Shown here in pieces: positions 37,401 to 46,506 of a stretch of 64,000 nt of DNA; position 1 is the first letter of the stretch; each line of letters begins with the position of its first letter. Under the pieces are notes generated by a model, which worked only from the letters and a program-made list of their open reading frames with translations, made no database searches and was not told the DNA's origin. The DNA comes from Neofusicoccum parvum. Its lineage: Eukaryota > Ascomycota > Dothideomycetes > Botryosphaeriales > Botryosphaeriaceae. A program made the position numbers and the translations under genes. Where the stretch lies: assembly GCA_020912385.1 (NCBI GenBank), contig CP087211.1:1488001-1552000 (forward strand). The letters run 5' to 3'.

Positions 37401-39207
37401 ATGGGAAAACCTCGGCCTTGCGGAGCGGGCGCGAAGCTCTTCAGCACGCGCCGCAACAACGCGCTCTCGCCGTCATTCCCGGGGCACGCCAGCTTCTCAT
37501 GGATCCCTATGTCTCTCCTGCGGGAAGCGCAACGATGCCTAGCTAACCAGGCCGCGCGCAAGAGCCTCAATGCCTTCATCACGCTCCCCGACACCGCCGC
37601 CGTGCTGCGCCAGGCTCAGCACGCCGAGTCGCACGCCTCGCAGCGTAAATCCCCCTCCACCTCCGGACATCCTCACCACCAATTGAGCCCCCTGACACCG
37701 CCTGTCTCCCAGAATCCCCCCTCGCCGGCCGCCTCATAGCCGTTAAAGACAACATCTGCACCGTCGACGCACCTACGACCTGCGCCTCCGCCCTCCTCCG
37801 CACCTTCACCTCGCCGTTCGATGCCACGGTGGTCAGCCGTCTCCGCGCCGCCGGCGCAGTGGTGGCGGGCAAGACGAACCTGGACGAGTTTGGGATGGGG
37901 TCGCACAGCCTGAACTCGAGCTTCGGGCCGGTGTCGCAGCAACCTGACAGCGCAGGCGAGAGCGTTTCGGCAGGTGGGAGCTCGGGCGGAAGCGCCGTGG
38001 CCGTCGCTACTGAGCAGTGTTGGGCGTACGTTCTCGCCAACCGGCGCCCCCTTTCCCCAAATCGGGTTTTGGGTTCATCTGCGGGGCAATTCTGGAGCGG
38101 AAAGTTTCTGGGGCTGACGTCGATCACGCGTTCTACAGGGCTCTGGGGACCGACACGGGCGGATCTGTAAGGCTGCCAGCCGCATACACGGGCATAGTGG
38201 GCTTCAAGCCGTCGTACGGCCTGGTGTCTCGGTGGGGCGTGGTCGCGTACGCCAACTCGCTCGACACGGTGGGCGTGCTGGCGCGGGACACCAAGGCCGC
38301 CAGAGAGGTCTTCCGTACGTCCCCAAACACACACCCTCCCCTCCCAGGATAACGAACCATTCGAACTGACACGGGGCTCACCCCACCAGACGCCATAAAC
38401 GCCCACGACCCCTCCGACCTAACCAGCCTCCCCCCGCACACCCGCGCCCGCCTGAAAACCCACCTCTCCCGCAAGGGCCCCCTCCGCATCGGCGTTCCAA
38501 CCGACTACAACATCACCGAGCTCACCGCCCCGGTCCGCCGCGCCTGGGCCGCGACGCTCCGGCACCTGCGCGGGCTGGGGCACGCCGTCCGGCCCGTCGC
38601 CCTCCCCACGACGCACCAGGCGCTGTCGGCGTACTACGTGCTCGCGCCCGCCGAGGCGTCGTCCAACCTGGCCAAGTACGACGGCGTGCGGTATGGCACG
38701 CGGGCGGCCGGCGCGGACGGCGGCGACGGCCGCGCGCTGTTCAGCCGCACGCGCGGCGAGGGCTTCGGCGACGAGGTCAAGCGGCGCGTCGTGCTCGGCG
38801 CGTACACGCTGAGCGCGGAGGCGATGGACAACTACTTCATCCAGGCGCAGCGCGTGCGGCGGCTGGTGCAGCGGGACTTCGATGGCTGCTTCGCGAGCCC
38901 GAATCCGCTCGTCGTCGAAGGCGGAGGTCATGGGAGGGGTGGTGGTCGTGGTGAAGAGGAGGGCGTGGACGTGCTGGTGTGCCCGACGGCGCCGAGCCTG
39001 CCGCCGCGGGTGGAGGGGCTGAGGGACGCGGAGCCGGTGGATGCGTACATGAACGATGTGTTCACGGTGCCGGCAAGTTTGGCGGGGCTGCCGGCGATGA
39101 GCGTGCCGGTGGCGGGGGAGGAGGGGACGGTTGGCATGCAGGTTGTTGCGCAGTTTGGGAGTGATGAGCTGGTGTTTGATGTTGCGGAGATGATAGAGCA
39201 GATGTGA
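37401..39207 (+). CDS. HER2: glutamyl-tRNA(Gln) amidotransferase subunit A, mitochondrial
   Basis: The glutaminase/amidase subunit of the mitochondrial GatFAB complex, which converts Glu-tRNA(Gln) to Gln-tRNA(Gln). Four exons (37401-37644, 37713-38025, 38139-38314, 38390-39207) give 516 aa. The amidase-signature catalytic triad is present: Lys in AVKDNI, cis-Ser in [12 protein letters not shown], and nucleophile-region serines in [14 protein letters not shown]. Further matches are [42 protein letters not shown] and [14 protein letters not shown]. Two starts are possible: ATG at 37401, giving an Arg/Ser-rich leader, or ATG at 37509, [11 protein letters not shown] chose the first because the extra residues could act as a mitochondrial presequence. 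A Gly/Arg/Glu insert ([15 protein letters not shown]) sits in a loop. The stop of the NLR gene lies only 142 bp upstream on the same strand. Confidence 0.92.
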
Positions 39208-39401
39208 TATCAACATGGCACGCATGAACGTAGAGACTCCTGAATGGCTTGTTCAATGGCTTATTGGATTATTCATCTGCCAACCATTACGGCGTCGTCC
39301 TTTGCGGATCGATATGCTAGTATTACAGAGTATGCGAGATGCCCTTTTGCCCAGTGTCGTAAAATCGTCAAAGAGGTGCCCTCTCTCGAAGTCATCTACT
39401 A

Positions 39402-39681
39402 TTATTTCTTGTTCCCGGATGCCTGGTCCTGGGTCGGGATTGGCTTGCCACCGTCACCGTGCGGCATGATGCCGGCGCCCTTCTCAGCAGGAGGCGGCGT
39501 TGCGGTCTTGTCGGCGCGGGCGACGTGGTCACTCTATGTTCCATCCGTCAGTGTTTCGTGGTTTCGGGGAGGAGTGACACGAGGTTGCAGAGGCTCGTAC
39601 CTTTTCCTGGCCGGCACCGTGGATGATGTCGTGGCCGGCCTCAACGGCGTTGTCTGAAGCTCCGGATCCGTCACGAGGCAT
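39402..39681 (-). CDS. small hydrophilic conserved fungal protein, 70 aa
   Basis: Two short exons (39601-39681 and 39402-39533) are joined by a 67-nt intron with a GTACGA donor and a CATAG acceptor. The product starts MPRDGSGASDNAVEAGHDIIHG, continues KSDHVARADKTATPPPAEKG and GIMPHGDGGKPIP, and ends in ASGNKK. It is hydrophilic, with no Cys, Trp or membrane segment, and looks disordered. I recall similar short MxRDGSG...HGxG...TPPPxEKGxGIMPHG proteins as uncharacterised ORFs in many filamentous ascomycetes. That is from memory and unverified. The function is unknown; a stress- or conidium-associated role is only a guess from composition. A TATATA element lies about 135 bp upstream. Confidence 0.72.
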
Positions 39682-39814
39682 GCTGGCTGCGCTTTGTGTT
39701 CGTGAGAGGTTGGGGGTGGTGGTGGTGAGGATGGTGTGAAGCTTTCAAAGAAGGTTTGCAGGACTTGTGCGAGATAGGGTCGAGAGATCTAGAAGCGCAG
39801 AGAACGCAGGCAGC

Positions 39815-39822
39815 TATATAAA
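39815..39822 (-). promoter_or_regulatory. possible TATA element for the 70-aa protein gene
   Basis: TATATAAA on the + strand, TTTATATA when read on the minus strand, about 135 bp upstream of the minus-strand start at 39681. Assignment is by position only. Confidence 0.3.
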
Positions 39823-40669
39823 CGACTTGCAGGGCCAGAATGCTCTAAACCGTGGATGCATGACATCGTCGTCCGTTGAGCACCGTCGTCATGTGGGAGG
39901 AGGTGATGTGCTGTCGACGTCATTGGGGCTCCTGCGGACAGGAACAAAGAATTGGATCTGCGATGGCGGGTCAATCAATCAGGAACAGGTCGCAGGCTAA
40001 TTTCCGTCCGATTGCCTTTCCGCTCTGCGGCTGGCTGCTGTCGGGAGGAAGGGAGGAAGGTTCCCGTCACGGTTTCAGCAGCTGCCTTTGTGTCTTGGTG
40101 TGGCTCCGCCTGCACTTGCTCCGCTTGCCTTCTTCGGCTGCGCGCTCGGCTAAATGCCACACCCGCCGCGGTTGGGTGATGTCGCGAGACAAGGGATGGA
40201 GCATGTCAGCCTGTCAGCCACAGTCAGCATTACAGCGCACACCTCAGCTAGCAATGTTGCACAGCAGCGATCGTCACGACACGAGCAGGGAGCGAGAGCA
40301 TCGAGGTTGTGAATAATGGTGGTAAATTCGTTTACTGCTTATTTGAGCCGGAGCCCTTGTCTCATACTTCATGACCTTCCCTAAACCACCGTGTCGCGAA
40401 AGCTAGTCACACAGTTGCAATCCCATACCGCCCAATTGAACACCCTGAACACCCTTCAAGCCCGTGTTGTTAGGTCGTTTTGCCTGAACCCGTGCCCCCA
40501 ATGATGCCCGCTATCTTGTACAGAACTCCCTCTCCCGATACATTGTCTTCTGATCTCTCTTTCGAATGATGACGATAGTCTTCGGAGTCGCCGGACAGTT
40601 CTCCGCGTTTCCCGTTCCCGCAAAATCCCAGAAGACCCGGAAACCTTTCCAGCAACTCTGAAGCTAGGC
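39823..40669. other. intergenic, downstream of hacA
   Basis: Holds the 3' region of hacA and the promoter of the 70-aa gene. The unspliced hacA frame stays open to 40456 into this stretch. No other gene seen. Confidence 0.55.
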
Positions 40670-41892
40670 TTACGCAGCGGTGCCAGGCCCGTCGCTAACA
40701 GAAACTGTTGCGCCTGAGTCGGCGTGCAGGTCATAAGACTTTGCGCCAGAGTGCTCGTAAAGGTTGAGGGGTCCCACTGAGTCTTGGGAGAAAGAGTCGT
40801 CGAAGAAGCTGCCCTCCGGATGGTCAGAAATATATGCTGACAGATCGAAGAGCTGAGAAGCGTCATCGACGAAAGATGAAGGTTGAGTAGGATCAGATAG
40901 GTAATCGCCCAGGGGAAAGTCGACAGGCTTGCCGGAAGCGTCGAACTGGAAGTTGAGCTGTGGGCCGACCGACACTGCAGGTCGCACAACATTGCTGCAG
41001 AATGTTGTGTCTGGTCGGGCTCCACAAAGCTCAGTTCGTCGTTCCGGGGCGTGGGTGGCTGGGACGAGGAGTTGACGGGCGAGTCGTAGTCTTCCATCGA
41101 CTCGGGGCTGGCGTACGATGACTGGTTCATCGCCGGGCTGCCAAACGATGACTCGGCGTTCATGGCAGGGCTGGTGAAGGATGCTTCGCGGGGGTTGATG
41201 GTGGTGCTGGCGACAGAGGCCTCGCGGTCCATGGTGGCGCTATCGGCCGATGTGGTAATGATGGTTGGGGTGGAGAGGGGGGCCGGCTTGGCGGCAGAGG
41301 TGGGAGCGGAGGTCGGCGCGGGAGTGGACGCTGCGCTCCATGTGTCGGGGGCGGGCATCTCGATGCCGTCGACGATGCGAGGAAGCGCGGGAAGCTGCTC
41401 GGTGGCGCGGCTGCGGTACCATGAGAGCTGGTCCTCGAGCTGCGCGGTGTAGGTGAAGAAGCGCTCGAGCGAGTCCTTGTAGTGGTCCCGCTCGTTGGTC
41501 AGCTTCTCCATCTCCTCGCGCTTGCGCTCCCTCGAGTTGTGGGCGGCGAGGCGGTTGCGCTTGACGCGCTCGATGCGGCGCTGCTCCTTCTCGTCGGCCG
41601 TCTTTGCGCGCTTGCGGGGCGGCAGGTTGGTCTTCGGCTCGGGCAGCACCTGGCCCCACGACTTGCGCTTCTTCGGGGCCTGCTTCTGGCCGGACGAGGC
41701 CGATGTGGTGTGGGAGGGCGTCTGGCCGGGCGCGACCTCGGGGATGGCGGCAGGGCTGGGCGCTTGGTGGAGGTCCTCCATCTTGATGGTGGTGGGGATG
41801 TCGCTGGCGGGGGGCGTGAGCATGGAGAAGTCGAGCGGCGTGGCAGTCATGGCGGGGTTAGAGAAGGTGAAGGATGACTGCGTTGCGTCCAT
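40670..41892 (-). CDS. hacA: bZIP transcription factor HacA (unfolded protein response regulator)
   Basis: The master activator of the unfolded protein response; its mRNA is cut by Ire1 and religated under ER stress. The ATG at 41892 (MDATQSSFTFSNPAM) opens a 400-aa spliced product. The basic region and zipper lie at about residues 90-160 (KKRKSWGQVLPEP, then RIERVKRNRLAAHNSRERKREEME and a leucine-type heptad). A 20-nt non-spliceosomal intron at 40978-40997 splits the frame after QHSA. Removing it switches to the frame VSVGPQLNFQFDASGKPVDF...GPGTAA, stopping at 40670. Without removal the frame runs on as an unrelated Ser/Thr-rich tail to 40456 (478 aa). The conserved DYLSDPTQPS...FDLSAYI block in the spliced frame looks like an activation domain. 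Confidence 0.95.
40978..40997 (-). promoter_or_regulatory. Ire1-type unconventional intron of hacA
   Basis: Reading the minus strand, the 5' cut lies in the loop CTG|CAGC of a perfect 9-bp hairpin (CACAACATT pairs with AATGTTGTG). The 3' cut lies in the loop CTG|CAGT closed by CGAC/GTCG. Both 7-nt loops fit the Ire1 consensus CNG|CNGN. Excision of exactly 20 nt shifts the frame to the conserved C-terminus. There are no GT-AG borders, so this is not a spliceosomal intron. Confidence 0.95.
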
Positions 41893-41917
41893 GGCTCTGC
41901 TGCGCGCTGCTATGCAT
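41858..41917 (-). other. upstream ORF overlapping the hacA start
   Basis: An ATG 25 nt upstream of the hacA start opens a 19-codon frame, MHSSAQQSHGRNAVILHLL, that ends 32 nt inside the hacA coding region in another frame. Such an overlapping uORF would lower translation of hacA when included in the transcript. In other filamentous fungi hacA leaders carry uORFs that a shorter transcript can avoid. Whether that happens here is inference. Confidence 0.6.
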
Positions 41918-44365
41918 CTGGCCGGGTGAAGAACGAGGTGGGCCGTGCCTTTGTACGGTCGGATGTGGTCTGGAGGCAGCAGCGGCGGCAGAGGACAGGT
42001 GTTCTTAAGTAGGCGCGGCGCAGCCCAGGAGGCGGAGGGCGCAGGGGCGCTAGCGGCCGCGACGCGCAAGGGCAGGCAAGGCAATCCTGGACCAGGGCCC
42101 GCGGCACCCCCTAAATTTGTCGCTCTGCGGGGCCCATCGCGCATCTCTTGGCTCCCTGGCGCGGGCCCCGGCGTCCGTGTGTTGCTTCAGCTGCTCCCAC
42201 AGCCTGAGAGCCAGCCCCCCCGGCGCGCGGTCCTCCGTTTCACGACGGTGGGCTGCCTCGTCAAGCCTCGTCGCGCCCGCGCCCGCGCCCGCCGCCCAGC
42301 GCAACTCCCAGGGCGGCGCCACTGCGACGCGTCCGGATTCCTGGCCCGGATTGCATGCTCCTTGCCTGTGTCGCCGTGCCTCTGCTCGCCGGCGCCCTGC
42401 CTCGCCGCGCCAGCACGCCAACACCAGCCCTGGCGGTCAGTCACGGCGCTGTCCAGCACCACGGCGGCCCGTTTGCTGCGGCATCACCGCCTGCTGCACA
42501 GACGCGCTGCAGCGCCGCACGAGCTCGCGGGCTGCATGTCGCCTCTCACGAGCGACTCGCACCGCCCGCGGCCGTGTCGTGGCGAGCGCGGCGGCCGCAA
42601 GATGAAGGCGTTCGTTCTTCCCATTAAGCTATATACGGCGCAATCTCCCCGACGGCAAGCCCTCCGCGGCTGCTCGCGAGGGCGCGCCCCTGGGCTCTCT
42701 CGCGGCATCGGCGGAGGGCTGCGGGATTCCTAATTCGTGCGAGTAAGCCAGCAACACTATATACGAGGGCCGTCGGGTCCGGAGCGAGTCAAAATGCGGC
42801 AGCTGGCGGCTGTTCTGGAAGCTTCAGGCAGCTCAGGGCCGGCCGCTTGATCGGCGGCGATGCTGCGTTCGAGAAGGCGAGGCAAGACCGCCGTCGTCCC
42901 GGCGAGCCGTCGCGCAATCGATAGGCCCAGCAGCCCCTGGATCGAGTCGCGATGCCCACGAGCCGCTGCTGTCGACCGAGCCGTGGCTGCGACTGCTGCT
43001 CGCATCCGCGGTGGCGGCCGGTGACGACGACGGCCGCGCGACTGACTGCGACTGACTGTGGCTGACTGCGACCGATGCGGCCGCCTGCGAATGGCGGCCC
43101 GCCGAATGCTGCTGCCTCTGCCCGCAACGCGCCCGCCTGCTCTCCTGAGCAGCGCCATCACGCCGGCGCAGCGGTGACGAGAACCTGGCGGCGGCGGCCC
43201 ACAGGCAGCGCAGTTCTCCGCGTCTCTACTCGCCAACAAATGGCGCAATCACCGTCCAGGCTGCCTATCGTGTGTTGTAGGCTGCGTGTACCGCGGGCCG
43301 GATCTCCCAGCAGCACGAGCGCCCCGACCGCCTTTCGCTCTCCCCATCGCTCGCCGTCGCCAGCGCTGTGCCGAACACCGGCAGCCCGGGGGAAAAGGTC
43401 GGGGAGCGGCACCGGTGACGACCAGCTCAGCAGCGTGGAGCCCTTTCCCCACACCATCGGCATTCGAGAAGCTCGCTTGCGCCCATCTCAAACCTGCAAC
43501 CCCACTGCTGCACAGGCGCCCAGAGCAGCCATCTCGAGACTCGACGCCCGACGCTCGATGCTCGACACTCGACACTCGAGCGGCGTGCCGACTGCCGCAT
43601 CTCCTCGCCGCAGACACAGCAGCCCTCACATGGCGCCCTCAGTTGGGAGGAGCAGCGCCCTCGCCCTCGCCCTCCCGCCCAGCGCGGCGCGTCCCGCTGT
43701 GCAGGCTCGCGGCGTTGCATTTTTAGAGATCGTCCAATGATTGCCCCTGCGCCCTGAGCCTCGTTGGGGTCCGCGACGCGATCCCGCGCTGCAGGATCAA
43801 GCTTAACCTCGCCTCGGCCAGCCCTGTTGCCGCCGGACTGCCCGGGTGCTATTATTGTTATTGCCTGCGCGCCGGCATCGCAACAGGCCCAACATTGGAA
43901 CGGAAGCGGAATGGGAAGAAGCAAATAGCGTAGGGCGAGGTGCGGTTTGCATTCCCCACGCCACGCGCTCCAACGGTTTGTACCGCGGCAGCTCTGCTTC
44001 TTTGGCTCTCAATAGTCCGACATCCCTTGCTCAAGCTTTCCTCCGTGTTCTCTCTCGCACCATTCCGCGCGTTCAATTTTTTAAAGTCCTGTTCTAAGAT
44101 GGCTGTGCGGCGAGCGTTACGTAGCGGTGGTAGTGCTGCGTGTGTGCGTTGCGCAATCTGGAACCACCACCAAACCAGAAAGCTTATTTCCTCTTCTCTT
44201 ACAACCATCTCTCTCCACATTTCCCTCAAACCGGCCTAGTGACATATTTTGCAAACGACGCAATTCATACTCCTCGCAATTATCGTACATGGACGTTGCG
44301 CGCCACTGTCATTAGCCACTGAACGCACACTTCGCCAAACATTCAACACAACGCATCCCTTCCCA
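41918..44365. other. long GC-rich region upstream of hacA
   Basis: 2.4 kb of GC-rich, repeat-like sequence upstream of hacA. Many overlapping open frames occur on all strands, rich in Arg, Ala, Pro and Gly, none with family character. It includes minus-strand TATATA elements at 42631-42636 and 42758-42763 and short degenerate repeats near 43030-43075 and 43535-43580. Probably the hacA promoter and leader. Confidence 0.5.
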
Positions 44366-44421
44366 ATGCCCGCGGGAGAGCAGCAGATCAACGATCTCGC
44401 AAAGGCGGCCACGGGCGCCGC

Positions 44422-44452
<31 letters not shown>

Positions 44453-44833
44453 GGCGCAAACAACGGCGCGTCCCTTCCTCCGCCCGATCCCTACTCGGCA
44501 CCAGCGCGCCCCGTGCTCCCCCCGTTTCACCTAGCCCCCAACAACGGTTTCCCAGTCGGGGGAGCACGCGTTCTGGATCGGGACGAGTTGGTGCCGGTGT
44601 CTCCTGGTGGCCCTTGGGGTGGTAACGCCCGCACGCCGAGGTCCAAAGGTCCTTCTGATACAGCGCACGGCCTGACGCGCGACTTCAAACAACTTCGAGG
44701 CCTTGTTTCAGAGGGCTCGCACCGCTTGGCAAACTCCAGCGCCCCGGGGGATCTTAGGCTGGGCCCTGTGAACGGAAGGACCCTTGGACGGACGGGGGGC
44801 CGAGGTGTCCCTAAATTGGCAGCAGGGAGCTAG
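44366..44833 (+). CDS. hypothetical protein with poly-alanine tract
   Basis: I do not recognise this ORF. The ATG at 44366 has a fungal-like leader (A/C-rich, ...TTCCCA before ATG) and opens 155 aa starting MPAGEQQINDLAKAATG. A run of about 12 alanines encoded by GCG/GCA repeats follows, then Pro/Gly-rich sequence (PPPDPYSAPARPVLPPFH, VPVSPGGPWGG). No domain, signal peptide or membrane segment. A larger in-frame start exists at 44249 but lacks context. The GC-rich setting makes chance open frames likely, so the call is weak. Confidence 0.35.
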
Positions 44834-46126
44834 ATCCTGACTCGGCAATCCTCCAACGGGCATGGCCCCGACATTACCACTGACTGACTGACGAAGAGGG
44901 CGCTGCAGACTACCCTGCCCGTCACTGGCTGACTGATTGACGACCAACGGAAGGGTGTCCAGGACCTGAGGGAGGCACAGGCGGCGAACGGTGACAGCCG
45001 GACGGCCGAGGCAGGAGGCGGAGGATGCTCGTGATCCTCGATGCGCAACAGCCGCCTTGGGACGAGCGCGAGGCGGCACGGGGCAGGAATGTCGTGCAGC
45101 TGAGGAAAATGACGACAGTGCAGGAAGAGCTGAGGGTTGACGAGGGCGCGAGCAGGAGCAGGAGCCAACTGTTTGCTGGCGCAGCGCGTCCGTCCTTCAT
45201 CCGGGTTGATGGTGATCAGGGGCAACAAACAGGCATGCGTGCCTTTGGTATAATACAGGAAACATTCGGGGGCCACAGCGAGCAGGCAGACAGAAGGCAA
45301 AAAGTAGGCAGCGAGACTTTCTTTCCAGCGTTCTGGAGAGGGGTCTGATTTCGTGGGGGTTTTTACCAAAAGAGACAGACGCGCCCGAAAAAGGTAACCG
45401 CATGCGGCCAATCACGTTTCCATATATAGAAAACCAGCCGTTCTGGTCATGGTGTGCCCCACTCACCATGCATCTTCCTGGGTTGAATGGGCTGTGAAAA
45501 TGCGAGTCGTTGTTCCGCTCCACTGTTTGATGAGATGAGAAGAGACGAAATGAGCAGCGAGGACCCCGCCCTGGTCGTCAATCAAGAAGCGCGGTGGCAA
45601 ATCTCGAGACGAAAGAATCACGAGTTGCAAAGGCTGGTGCCCAAGGTCCCTTGCGACCGTCCCGTACCGTTGCAGCTGCTCCCCCAGCTCCACTCAAAAA
45701 AAAGCAGGCGGACCATCAAACAGCCCCCCACCACCACCCACCACCACGCGAGCTCCAGGGACCAGCCACCCAGTTCGCGCCTCACCAACGCGCGTGACCA
45801 GTCCAAATCTTCGTCAATCCGGAAACACACAAGTGCATCCCCACCGCAACCGTACCGCACCGCACTGCACCGCAGTCCTGCCTAGCTAGTCGGCACAGAA
45901 TTAGCCTCGTTCTCAACACCAGCTTTAGCTCAGCCCTGCGAACCAACACGACGTCATAAGCGCCGGTGGATGTCCGGGCGTCTAGATGGCCAGCAATACA
46001 AGCCGCCAAGTGCGCTCCAACAAGCATTTGCGTTTCATGATGCGCGGGAAAGGCTCAGGGTTTGCGGTGCGGTACCGCGCCGCGTTGGAGGCGCGCCCAT
46101 GTGATTCTTTTCCTTCATCGTGCCGC

Positions 46127-46186
<60 letters not shown>

Positions 46187-46506
46187 TGACCACAACATAG
46201 ATGTGTATTCCTTTTATTCCTTCTTCTTTGTGGTATTTTCTGTTCCTGAAGATGCAAGGGGGGAGACATGCCCAAACGCCCATCTCCCACCCGAAGGAAA
46301 CGCAGGCGAGTTGGTTTGCGGCGAAGCATTGACCCGCGCCTCATCATCCGCACGCAAAACGTCTGCTCATGCAATGCAATACTGTCCGTCCATCCGTCCG
46401 TTCCGTGTTCCAAGCCCAGCGTGAGGCCACGATATCCCATTATTTCCTTTCGCACATCCTCTTTCATCTATCAAACTAATCAAAATTCTCGGTCTCCAAG
46501 CCCAGC
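44834..46506. other. intergenic, 3' side of NIC96
   Basis: 1.7 kb of mixed composition with a (CAA)n microsatellite and C/A-rich tracts near 45.7 kb. Short GACTGACTG-type repeats lie at about 44880-44940. No gene recognised. Confidence 0.5.
46128..46184 (+). repeat. (CAA)19 microsatellite
   Basis: Nineteen uninterrupted CAA units, directly visible. They create artefactual poly-Thr, poly-Gln and poly-Leu open frames on both strands. Located about 320 bp beyond the NIC96 stop codon. Confidence 0.97.

Noticed and set aside
45986..46189. Open frames with poly-Thr, poly-Gln or poly-Leu
   Set aside because: Produced only by the (CAA)19 repeat; no start context or conserved flanks.
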